In this document: positions 37,800-49,155 of the stretch, piece after piece
How positions within the stretch are numbered: position 1 is the stretch's first letter
Layout: each line of letters begins with the position of its first letter
DNA from: Theobroma cacao
Lineage: Eukaryota > Streptophyta > Magnoliopsida > Malvales > Malvaceae
Direction: 5' to 3'
Assembly: GCF_000208745.1 (NCBI RefSeq)
Contig: NC_030857.1
Span: 7,500,094 to 7,564,093, forward strand
DNA: 64,000 nucleotides
Program-made: the position numbers and the translations under genes
Notes under the pieces: model-generated
Seen by the model: only the letters and a program-made list of their open reading frames with translations
What the model was told of the DNA's origin: nothing
Database searches by the model: none

Positions 37800-38290
37800 G
37801 AATAATGTGACTAGTTTTTAAGCATTGCGTGACTAACTTTGAGCATTACGTGACTGATTTTTAATAAAGCATTACGTGACTAGTTTCTGATAAGGTATTG
37901 CATGACTAGTTAATAGGCATTGAGTGATTAACTTTGGGTATTGCGTGACTAACTTTGGGTATTACGTGACTAGTTTTTTATAAGGTATTGCGTGACTAGT
38001 TTCTAATAAAGTATTGCGTGACTAACTTTGAGTATTGCGTAACTAATTTTTGATAAGGCATTGTGTGACTAGTTTTTAACAAGACATTGCATGACTAGTT
38101 GATAAGCATTACGTGACTTGTTAGGAAGACATTGTGTGACTAGGTCGTATGGCATTGTGTGATTTAGGTATTGCTTAAAAATCAGTCACGCAATATATAA
38201 AAACTAATCACGTAATGCCTAAAACCAATCACGTAATGACTAAAAACTAGTCACACGGTGATTAAGTCACGCAATACCTAAAAACTCGTA
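37800..38290. repeat. Tandem array that reverses orientation
   Basis: The core ATTGCGTGACT and close variants occur about 16 times between 37805 and 38165. From about 38180 to 38280 the reverse complement (AGTCACGCAAT and variants) occurs five times. Spacers are of the TAGTTTTTAATAAGG type. The array is thus an inverted arrangement able to fold into a long imperfect hairpin. Confidence 0.8.
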
Positions 38291-38868
38291 AACTCAATTT
38301 TGAGGTTCTATGAATAAACCAACAAACTCAAGAACCTAAAACACATATTTTTTTTTTGCTAAGCCATGAAATTGTGCATTTAATAAAAGATAAGTTACAA
38401 AACTCCATAACCCTTCAAAGCAAGATAAAATATATCCCTATCGGGAGGTCTTACTCACTCTTTTTATACAAAAACAAAATAAACCTTCTTTACAAAATAT
38501 TCCTTGAACAATTTCAACTCAAAATCTCATAAAAAAATCAAAATCTCTAACAAACATGCTTAACAATCATCTCAATCCCAAACACAACAAAACCGTGAAC
38601 CACCATAAAACCCATAAAACATGCTTTAGCTGTTCTTTCTCCCTGAGCAAAATCGCTGCCTGCAAAAAGTAAAATCGCTATTCATTGCCCTTAAGAACCC
38701 CAAGATCCACCATCCAAAAAAATAAAATAAAATAAGAAAGAGCTTGTCATATCTGCGAATTGGATGACGAAATAGACATATTTGAGTAGAGAGAGAAATC
38801 GAGATTTAATTTTGAAATTTTTATCTAGATGGTGGGAGAGAGAAAACTAAAACCATTTTAATTTGTTT

Positions 38869-39115
38869 GAAATTGTTTAAAGGATATTATTGTCAAGTTA
38901 TACAAAAAACTGACTAAAAACAGTTAAAATTATAGAGACGATTATTTTTTGAGTCACCTTTCTATAATTTCTCACAATTTTTTTTAATTTGTCTGAAATT
39001 GTTTAAAGGGTATTATTGTCAAGTTATACTAAAAACTAGCTAAAAACAGTTAAAATTATAGAGATGGTCATTTTTTTAGTTACCTTTCTATGAAGGTCAT
39101 TTTTTACAATTTTTT
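38869..39115. repeat. 126-bp tandem duplication
   Basis: GAAATTGTTTAAAGG at 38869 recurs at 38995, and the following about 110 bases match with few changes (ATTATTGTCAAGTTATAC, then AAAACAGTTAAAATTATAGA). Confidence 0.75.
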
Positions 39116-40006
39116 CTAATTCAATTGGTGTGACATACCAACGTGGGATTGATTTGCGAGCAAATATTGTAGAAAAATTTGTTTCAAGTAAGAAACACTA
39201 TCAATAATTGTTGAGCCAATTTCCAATTTCTAAACAGACAATTTTGCATTCTACGTAGACGGCCCATGCTCGTTGACCTTGTACATGGATTCATTGTTCT
39301 GCCCTTCTTTTCTTTACCTCGTCGCCAAACAAACTTTGAGCCTATAAAATTACTAGCAAATATTTGGAATTTCTCCAAATTATAAAAGGTCATGTATAAT
39401 ATTAATACCATGGCCAAAATGTGGGAATGGATTTATAATGAATTAACGATGTTAACTGCCAGCAAACATTGACAGATAATAATAGCAAACACTGCTGGAA
39501 TTAGGAGCGGACTTTTTTTTTTTTTTAGAGGAATTGCGAGAAGTCTTAAACAAAAAATTTTAAGTTAACCTTGAAAGTCTTTTGTTAAAAATTAAAAAAT
39601 GAAAATTCAAATCCATAAATTAAAATTTTTTTATTATATAAATTAAGTGTACGATATTAAAAATAATTGAATAAGTTTATGATGAAAGTCCCCATCTACA
39701 TTCGGAAATTATTATCATTAAGCAGCGTGATGGATCAAACGTTACGCGCGGCCCCTGTTTCTATTGCAACGGCCTTTTATGGGTCAATGAGGAAGATGAT
39801 TGGTGGCTGCTACGGAGAAAGTTCCCAGTAATGCTAGATCAACTGAAGGAGGCATGCTGTTCCGCAGAGAATTTCGAGGATAGTCAGTCGTCGGCAAATT
39901 TATGGATTTGCTGAAAAAATACGTAATTGGGAGCCTGGGACCAGTACTTACTGCCTGGTCAAATATTTCGACCCTTTTTTGGGCTAACCGCGTCAAGCAA
40001 GCTTGC

Positions 40007-40014
40007 CTATAAAA
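40007..40014 (+). promoter_or_regulatory. TATA box of wall-associated kinase B
   Basis: CTATAAAAT lies about 40 bases before ATG 40049. The leader would be very short, so the in-frame ATG at 40067 is a serious alternative start. Confidence 0.5.
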
Positions 40015-40048
40015 TTTTTAGCAAAATGCAGAAATAAAGTCCATTATA

Positions 40049-43000
40049 ATGTATAGTCGAAGAAAAATGGGCACTAGTTTGGCGGTGGTTCTTGTGAAGC
40101 TTATCTTGCTTACAGCTCTGTTGGAAGCCGCAGCAAGAATAGCAGCAGCTCAATCGAAACCCGGATGCCTAAGTCAATGCGGGGATATTAGCATCCCATA
40201 CCCCTTCGGTACAGGCAACGATTGCAACATCACTGAAGAATTTTTCATCACATGTAACACCACTTCTATACCCAACAAAGCTTTCTTAACCGACAGTAAT
40301 ATCGAAGTCGTCAACATATCGCTCGACGGTCAGCTGCGCGTCCTTAGTTTAGCAAGCTATGACTGTTATAATTCATCAGGACGCAGTTATTATTTCAATT
40401 ACTGGCTCCAACTTTCCAAATTCCCCGTAAATAATACCAGAAACAAGTTCACAGCAATTGGGTGCGACACGTTTGCTGTTGTTGAATTCCCCAGTGGTGA
40501 ATATGCGACCGGCTGTCTATCACTATGTAATGACGTTGGCGATGTGATAAATGGGTCTTGCTCTGGCATTGGCTGCTGCCAGACAGCTATCCCAAAAGGA
40601 GTGAGTGGTTATAACATCAATCTTTATAGCCCTGACAACCATACCCAAGTACTGGCTGATAATCCCTGCAGCTATGCATTTGTTGCAGAGGATACCGCCC
40701 ATAACTTCTCTAATTCAGATCTTGGCGGTTACGATTTACTAGAAAAGCAATTTCCAGTTATTCTCGATTGGACAATCGGGCATAAGACAAGTTGCAGTGA
40801 AGCGAAGAAGGACATTGATAATTTTGCGTGCACGGAGAATAGCAACTGTGTTGACTCAGAAATTAGTTCAGGATCATATATCTGCAAGTGTTTTGAGGGT
40901 TTCGAGGGGAATCCTTACCTTTCCAATGGATGCCAAGGTAACCACAACAAGTTCCCCTAGATGTTATTGGCAATAATCTATTAAAAATAGATGGCTGTAA
41001 TTAAATTTCTCATATTTTTGGTTTATGTGAATAAAAATTAAGAAATAAAATTTTCTCACTTCGCATAAATCACCTTAAATCAATAGTAGATGTTGCATAT
41101 ATAGGACCTTCAACTTTTTGTGGTGAATAAAGTGTGTATTCTATTTTCATTTCCATTAATATATATATATATATATATTTATATATTTGTGGTTTGCAGA
41201 TATAGATGAGTGCGAAACTTTAGAGCCTAAGCCTTGCAATATGACATGTCACAATTTCCCGGGGAGTTATAATTGTTCATGCCCTGAGGGATTCCAAGGT
41301 GACGGCTGGAATAACGGAACAGGCTGCAGTCGCCCAATTAGCCCAATTAAGAAGAGATCTCTAACAAATATTGTTCTAGGTTTGTATGTTCTATAAATAC
41401 ATATTCTTCCTTTTTATTTTTTTTGGGTACATATATCTATTTTTCATGATAATAAATATATAATGAAAGGTTAAAAGGCAACATAGGAAAAAAATGCATG
41501 TTAGTAAGAGCTTCAAATGATCATTTACTCCAAAATGGTAACCGAGAATTCAATAACAAGAAGAAAGAAAGTTATCTCTATTGATCATTTTAAATTTGAA
41601 ACTTACTCAGTAATTTCTCATCAATTTATCGTTTACTAGTTTTTGCTACACATTATACATAGATGATTTAATATGTTAAATATCATAATTATAGTAATGA
41701 AAATAATAAAAAAATTGTAGATTATGATTGGGTCAATTCCAATTAACATTTAAAATATAATATATATAAGTAGAAAAATGTATTTTCCATGAAAAACACT
41801 AAAATTAAATAAATTTTCTTCAAAGGAAATAAGATATATATTAAAACTAATTGAAATTTAACAAATAATTTTGAGATCATTAAATAAAAGTAGAAAGGAG
41901 AAAACATATGAACTTCGACATATACCTTTCAGCATCCAATAATTACTCATTTCATTACATATTTAGAAAATGATATAAGTCAAAATTTAATAATTCATTA
42001 AGACACTCCATCATTTAATTATTTAAATTTTGTAAGTTTGAAGCCTGACTAAATCATAAATTTTAGGAAAAACTTTATTAATATTCATAAACTACAACTT
42101 ACTTCCGTAAAGTGTACACAAAAATTAACTTTCATTAATTAGTAAAAATTATTGCAACATGTAATAAACTTGTTGTTGCTTATCATTAGATCATAATTGA
42201 TTTGTTTATTAAAATGTTGATTGCCTATCATTTCATTATTTTTTAATTTGTTTTTACTTTTTTATTAATTATTTAATAATATACATATTTTATCAATTAT
42301 ATAAAATAAATTGGATTATAAATTACGTCAATTTAAAATTAATTAAGTTTTACACTTTTGTATAACTTCACGTACAATTAATATTTTAACGAACCAATTG
42401 TTGGATTTAAAAACCTACTTGTATTTGTTATGCATGTAAAGTTTTAAGTTAATACAATATTCATATTATATCAATTGAGAAACTGTCTTCAATATATATT
42501 TAGCTGTTGAAATTTAATTATTATTAAATAAATAGTTAGATATTTGCAACTAAATCGAAATTTGACATGCATAATCTATGTGAATAGAATATCAAACTCA
42601 GCAATTTTGTTAACAAAATATAAATCAAATAAAAATATATGAAAGGGTGCAAAATTTAATTCATTTTATACCGATTTAAATGGATCCCTTCTCTATATAA
42701 CTCCTCATTCATTATATAAATTTATGCATATTTTATTAAATTATTTTAGAGAACGAACATCTAAATCAATTTATTGAGCTATTTAAAATTTATTGATTAT
42801 TTTTATATTTTACGAGACCTAACATAAATTTAAATTATTATCATAGGAGATAAGATTAATCATATTGTGCGTTAAATAAAAACAGTAATATCACCTTTCA
42901 ATATTTTTGAGAGCATATAATATGAAAAAAAATATTTATATCAATAACTCCTCTGTGTGCAGGCGAAACATACATACAAAATATTTTTTGTTAGACTTCA

Positions 43001-43086
43001 AAATTGATAGTGAAATGTATTTTTAATATTTGAATCTCTCTTTTAATTAGAATAGATTGATTTCTTTATTTGATGAACACACATAT

Positions 43087-43129
<43 letters not shown>

Positions 43130-45067
43130 TTGATTTAAAGGTGTTAACTATATAAAATAAAATTGAAATCTTCTTTCTTACTTTTTCCATCAGTTTCAAA
43201 TAAAATTTTCAAACACAATCAGTATCATCAAAATAAATTTCACAAAAAAAAATTATCTTGGATTTTCTAACATGAAAAAAGCGCTCCACCTATTTTCAAA
43301 ATATTTTTAAATTGAATTTGTTATAAAACCTTTTACAAAAATTCTATGTTTTATGCTTTTTTGACTTTATTTTTTAAGTTTTTACTTCAGATGCTCAACT
43401 TGAGCTTCATCTTGCACGAAAAAATATTAACATATTCAAATTTGTTGATTTGTAATTCAATCAAAGTTGCGTTTGACATTCTTATTTTTTGTCCACCTTC
43501 AATTCGATTTCTTTTTCGAATTATTATTTTTATATAAACTTGGTTGTATTCGGATTTTTTTTCTTTGTATATTGGTAATCTAGTTATTCATAATATATTA
43601 TCAAAGTACATAACCAATAAGTTAACGTACACACCAAACTTTTATTTTCAAAATTGTTTTTATTTCAATTAATATATGTTTATATTGTAAATTGGTAAAT
43701 GAATATTGCTTCAGTTATGTACAATCTTCACATATATTAATTGATTATTTAGTCATTCGGCAAATGAATTTTATTTATTTCAATTGAATTTTTACTTTCT
43801 TCCCAAACCCAAAAATATTACTTAGTAAACATATTTAAATGCACATGCTAATTAAGTGCTCCTGATTACAGGTAGTGGCATTGGCTTCTTTGCCCTGCTC
43901 TTGGGCATAACATTGTTGTATTTGATACTCAAACAAAGGCAGATTGCCAAACTCAGAGAAAAATACTTTCAGCAGAACGGTGGCACTTTGTTGCAAGAAA
44001 AACTTTCCCAACGTGAAGGGCACCGTGAAAAGGTTAAAGTATTTGCAGCTGAAGAACTCAAGAAGGCAACAAATAATTATCATGAAAGTAGAATCTTAGG
44101 ACAAGGAGGACAGGGAACAGTTTTCAAAGGAATTTTACCTGATAATCAAATGGTTGCCATAAAAAAATCCAGAATAGGAGATCATAGCCAAGTTGAACCA
44201 TTCATTAATGAAATATCTGTGCTTTACCAAATCAACCACAGGAATGTTGTCAAACTCCTAGGATGTTGTTTGGAGACACCGGTTCCACTGTTAGTCTATG
44301 AATACGTGACTAATGGAACCCTTTTTGACCATATGCATAATGTTGCTGGTGCCTCGTTTCTTCCATGGGAAGCTCGTTTGAGAATTGCCACAGAAACTGC
44401 GGAAGCCCTTTCTTATTTGCACTCTGCTGCTTCTATTCCAATTATTCATCGAGACATCAAGTTGGCAAACATACTCTTAGATGAGCATTTCACCGCAAAA
44501 GTTTCTGATTTTGGAGCTTCGAGATTGATCCCGTCCGACCAGGCACAGGTGACTACAATTATTCAAGGAACTTTTGGTTACTTGGATCCCGAATACATGC
44601 AAACAGGTCAATTGACTGAAAAGAGTGATGTCTATAGCTTTGGGGTTGTTCTTATAGAGTTACTAACAGGACAAAAAGCGGTTTGTTTTGCAAGATCAGA
44701 AGACAAGAAAATTTTGGCTATGTACTTTGTTTCTTTGATGAAAGAGGACCGCTTGCTAGAAATTGTCGATCCAAGGGTGATGAATGATGGAAACCTTGAG
44801 CATCTTAAAGAAGTAGCAGCTTTAGCTTGGAAATGTGTGAGAATGAAGGGAGAGGAAAGGCCGAGTATGAAGGAAGTTGCCCATGAACTAGCAGGACTGC
44901 AAGCAATGGAGAAACACCCTTGGGGTAAAAGTAATTTACACGCAGAAGAAGCTGAATACTTGCTTGGTGAATTGTGCAACAGTTGCGATAATGGTGCATC
45001 TAGCAGCTCAGTGGGGTATGACAGCATAAATAATCAAGTCACATTTGAACTTGAAGGTGCACGTTGA
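40049..45067 (+). CDS. Wall-associated receptor kinase B, intact
   Basis: Exons 40049-40937, 41200-41379 and 43872-45067 join in frame (phase 1 at both junctions, GT-AG) to 754 codons, the usual size of the family. Residues 1-35 look like a signal peptide. The Cys-rich galacturonan-binding domain ([15 protein letters not shown]) follows, then a WAK region. A first EGF-like stretch is at the end of exon 1, and a calcium-type EGF module (D-I-D-E-C) fills exon 2. A membrane helix lies near 359-376. The kinase has its glycine loop from 432, VAIK Lys454, HRD Asp551 and DFG Asp569; Arg before Asp makes it an RD kinase. The expected role is a plasma-membrane pectin or oligogalacturonide sensor. The domain order and exon plan match kinase A, so the two are probably tandem duplicates. 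Intron 2 (2.5 kb) is AT-rich without coding sequence. Confidence 0.93.
41380..43871 (+). other. Long AT-rich intron 2 of kinase B
   Basis: It holds an AT microsatellite near 43090-43125 and no recognisable transposon frame. The corresponding intron of kinase A is only about 745 bp, so this one has expanded or that one has shrunk. Confidence 0.6.
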
Positions 45068-46301
45068 AAGCATAAAATGTCATGTGCTCGAACGATTTCT
45101 TGTTTCGCTTCCCTATGATCTTTCAAATATTTTCAGCAGTTTGTTTCTGGTTTTTTCCCATGTAATTTCTTTGTTTATTTCTCATTTCCTGCCAATGCGT
45201 AGTCTTGTCATCTTATCTATGATTCAAGCAACTTCCAGAATTATACTGCTATTTTCAAAGTCTTGAGATCTGGTCTATATCCGTGATCCCACTGCTTTGC
45301 CTTCTGAGTTCTGAACCCTCACTTCCATTAAACATTTTGCTATAGGGATATGCCTTCTAGATTCATCTTAAATGTAAAAATCATCCTACTCCAGCGTATA
45401 GAGAAGCTTAGGATCATACAGGATTGATTCCTGACATGTTTAAGTTAGGGATAAAGCAATTGTGATGTGAGAAGCAAGTTGGAATTGATTGCAGTAGTAA
45501 TCCTGACCTGGCGAAGACTTCCTTCGATGGGCAACAGCTGTAAATGGATACTAAATCACAAATCTGTTCAAAAATATAGCTACAATGACAGGAATCAAAC
45601 TCTGAATTGAGCCAGGCATCAATGGACATGTATAGTTCGAAGTCTTCATCCGAAATCTGATTCATTTTGGGAGCTTCTAATCAATAAACTAGGTACCACT
45701 GTCTGTTTTATCCCCCACAATACAACACTAATCAGATTGCGATGGAGACGCTTTCTTTCAAGGAAAAAGATGTTAAAAGACAGAAGTGGAATTCCTTTCA
45801 AAAATAGAATTAATTTCAAAGTAATAAGAGGTGAATAAATTAAAATACATGCGATACATCATATTCTTTTACCGGGAAAATTATCCCTAATCTCCAGTAA
45901 GTTAGACTAAATTATTTCGTGGAAATATACTACACAAGGAAACTTTTAATATTAGCTTTAACGGGTTATTTATCCTCACAAACATGAGCTATGCATCATA
46001 AGAAGGCTCAGTTATCAAATCTAAATGTATCCGTGGATCAATTTGTCATACTGCAATTTCATCTGATCAATGATGAAGAGCTAGTCAATATTCTTCACAG
46101 TAAACTCTGTATCCGCAGACCAAGTTGAACAAATCTACATGAGTATATGATCCTGTCCATGAGCACAACAGACTGATATATTTAAATTACAGCTGACTAG
46201 TTTACAAAACTCTGTGTGCTCTCTCCTGAATCTGTTTGGTGCAGTCTCAAGGTAAAGAGACTACAGTTAGCAGCAGTAGAACTAGAGCCCTTCAATGGCA
46301 A
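45068..46301. other. 3' flank of kinase B, no further gene supported
   Basis: The first 200-300 bases are probably 3' UTR. A minus-strand 83-codon ORF (45414-45665) has no recognised family. Confidence 0.4.
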
Positions 46302-46526
46302 CTAGACGTTTCCATCTGATGAAGGGAGACTTCTATCTGTTTTAACTGCTTTCGACGTTGATATTGTTACAGAGTTGGTACCTTTAGAGGGAGATGAGGA
46401 TGGAGCTGGAAGCTTCTTGGGCAGCATCTGTTCCCAATACTCCTTAGGTAATCTTGATGCTTCTGAGAGAACAATGAAAGCAAGAAGAGTGAAGAGCAAG
46501 CACTTGTGCCTCCAGGAACCTAACAT
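46302..46526 (-). CDS. Small secreted peptide precursor, IDA-like core
   Basis: A 74-codon single-exon frame. Residues 1-23 form a hydrophobic signal peptide (L-L-F-T-L-L-A-F-I-V-L) with likely cleavage after S-E-A. The mature part contains R-L-P-K-E-Y-W-E-Q-M-L-P-K-K and then P-A-P-S-S-S-P-S-K-G-T-N at 40-51. This matches 8 of 12 positions of the EPIP core of IDA and IDL peptides (P-I-P-P-S-A-P-S-K-R-H-N), which are secreted ligands of HAESA-type receptor kinases in abscission and stress. The Lys-Lys before the core could be a processing site. A Ser/Thr-rich tail follows. The core lacks the Arg-His before Asn, so receptor use is uncertain. The alternative is a different conserved small secreted peptide family. 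Confidence 0.68.
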   Translation of the reverse strand: MLGSWRHKCLLFTLLAFIVLSEASRLPKEYWEQMLPKKLPAPSSSPSKGTNSVTISTSKAVKTDRSLPSSDGNV

Positions 46527-46775
46527 GTTTGATTGTTGATGATCAAAAGATGCCTGGAGCTCTCCTTAACTTTCAAAGATAGCTTTAGAAGGTTTGTGGC
46601 AGCAGACATATTGAGTAATGTATGGAGACTGCCAACTTGTCTGTTTGAGGAAAGATGTGTCAATGGCAGACAAAGGGGAATTTGATAATAGTAAACTGTT
46701 AAGCAGCTCATGTTGTTGCTCTCATTTGTCTAATAAGAAGAAGAATCTGAGAATGCTAGTGAGCAATTTGAGGGA

Positions 46776-46784
46776 TATAAATAT
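46776..46784 (-). promoter_or_regulatory. Possible TATA box of the peptide gene
   Basis: On the minus strand TATTTATAT lies about 250 bases upstream of the ATG, and a CT-rich tract follows. This would give a leader of about 220 bases. Confidence 0.35.
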
Positions 46785-46984
46785 TTATTTGGGGCCAGAC
46801 ATTGGCTGGGTGTATATACTTATGTTTGATCTTCCGGGTCTGGTAACAAATCTTTGTTGTCAGAGCAGCTGTAGTGCTATAATCAGTAAAGCCACTTTGA
46901 CAATATAATACAACAAAGTAAGAACAATTAACCAACTAGGTATGCTAATTTAATAACATACATAAAATATTCACATGCTAGACC

Positions 46985-47025
46985 ATTATGCTTCATGTTG
47001 CTCATGATCAGTAGCATGAAGCATG
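46985..47025. repeat. Small hairpin
   Basis: ATGCTTCATGTTGCT and AGTAGCATGAAGCAT pair at 13 of 15 positions around a seven-base loop. The stem is too short for a convincing microRNA precursor. Confidence 0.5.
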
Positions 47026-47029
47026 CACT

Positions 47030-49155
47030 ATAGGTTCTTAGTACTATCATAAAACTTAATTAGACTAAACAGAGAACATTTTCTAGCACTATAATAGGTT
47101 TTTGCTTTGCATCTTGTCCATAACTAGCTTGAAATGTGTATTCTTGTCATTGGGGGAGGGGGGGTGGTTGACGAGATGGATTAAAAGATAGCTTTTGGCT
47201 CTGTCCTCAAATTTTTTTCAAGTACACAACAAAAGAGAATAAAAACTTATGGAGCACCATAGTAAACCAGGGAATGCATGTATATCTATCAATGGTTTGT
47301 ATTAGTTATGACATTAATTTGATTTGATTTGCCAAACCTTAATGATAGCATACAATGCATTTTCTGAAGCATATTATATGAATGCACGGATGCATACTCT
47401 GTATACAAATCAGACCCCATAAAAGGATGTGGTATTGATAAAAGAATTTGCCAATAAAGTCCCCCAAGCCTATATATGCTCGAGAATAACCCCACCTAAC
47501 CCCTAGCATTATTGTTCTTTAATTTCGATCATGCAAACATGAGGATGGTGCCCTTTTCATTATTTTTTTTGGATAGCTAAGAAGGCAAACAAGCTTATAA
47601 CAACATTAGAAAAAGGTTAAGAACATTAGAAAAGGAAGTCCAAAAGAAGCATCTTAGACACTTTTGTATGCTACTTTACCAACATTCAGAAAATTTTACA
47701 ATAAAATTTGTAGCAGTTTAAAACAGGTTATCTGTAGCGTCAGTGAGATAGGGATATATTTTATTACAAAGCCAGTGGTTTTTAAGGCACTCAATGTCTT
47801 GAAAATTATACCAAATAGTGCTTTAACAGCAATCAAAGGTCCAACAACTGACGTTTTTCCTCTTTCATTGGTTTTGTCAAAAGGGCAACTTGGCCGATTC
47901 ACTGTCCTTAACAAAGAGGAGAGATGGTGTCCACTGAATCAAAAATTGAACCTCTTTTTGATGCTAGAAACTAGATCATTTTACAAGGTAGAAGAATGTC
48001 GGATGAAGAAAAATATTTCAAATTGGTGTAGGCGTGTTTGGAACAGGAAGAGTTGGAAGGAGGTGGACACTGCGCCTGTGTCAGAGTGGGTCCATTCCTT
48101 CACTCACTCATTGTGGTCTAAGTCTTGTTGACCAATTTGGTTCTGACAAGTTTTTAGTTAGGAAACTTGGGTTTACTATTAGGAGACCAGCCGCGAAGTT
48201 GTGCTACTAAAATTGACAGATCAGGAAGGAAAAAAGTTAATGAAATTCTGATTATAATGTTACTATGATGTAATACCAACAATCTGAATGTTTTTTGCCT
48301 TTTCCTCTCATCAACTATCAAAAGCTTTCTAGAGAAAAATGTGTAATTCTATGGCCCATCAACTGGAAGAAGTGTTTGCACTCCGTCTCCAACAATGTAT
48401 GGCTTGAGTTGAAGAGGCCGGTCATTTTGTTTTTCCATGTTATTTTGCTTGCGAGGGCTCCTATTTGTATTTGTCCTGGAGTCATGCCTATGACCATGAG
48501 AGATAAAGATATTATAGTATTAATAATCAAAATGTAAGATCATTCCTAGCATCTTTAACATATGAAAGACAGGCATGATGGTAAATCGTGTTTGAGATCA
48601 GTATCAAATTATAGTGTTGGGTCAGCAGTGGAAATGCTGCTCGCCTGCCAATATAGAAGATAGCCCATATCTTCCTCAAAAGTTCAGTTGTCAAACCCCA
48701 ATAATTAAGCAATGGTCCATAATCATGCAAGGCTAGCTACACTTTTAATATTTACTATTTATAAATGAAACATAGCTGAAGATACACGATTATACACATG
48801 CAACTAACCAACCTGAAGTTTTGACTCGTTGATCATGTAAACCCCCTCTGCGGGGGAAACTTCTAGCACGACCTATTGTTGGCCACAAAAAATGATAAAC
48901 CAGAAATGCATAATTTATATACTAACAGTAGGGAGTAACATCAAGAATGAATTTGATTTTCATTAACATTCATAGTAATGAAATTACACATTCTAACTCA
49001 ACCAGGGAAAATGGACACAAAAATTGTAACTGATATAAGCAGGTCTAAAATAAATCAACTATATAATTTTACATTTGCAAATGGATCACTAGACCTATGG
49101 TATATTATAACATCCTTGCAAAAAGAATTTGTAGTATCACGCCAAGTGCGTCAAA
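47030..49155. other. Intergenic, no gene supported
   Basis: The part next to 49155 is likely the 3' UTR of the PMT gene. A 155-codon plus-strand ORF at 47664-48131 has no recognised domain. Confidence 0.4.

Noticed and set aside
44632..45027. Minus-strand ORF of 131 codons
   Set aside because: It lies opposite the kinase B catalytic domain and has no protein-family character.
45414..45665. Minus-strand ORF of 83 codons
   Set aside because: Some protein-like composition, but no recognised family, no clear promoter and no splice support.
46985..47025. Hairpin as a microRNA gene
   Set aside because: The stem is only about 15 base pairs and does not match a microRNA I know.
47664..48131. Plus-strand ORF of 155 codons
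   Set aside because: No domain, signal or motif recognised; composition fits chance or an old repeat. Only transcript evidence would change this.
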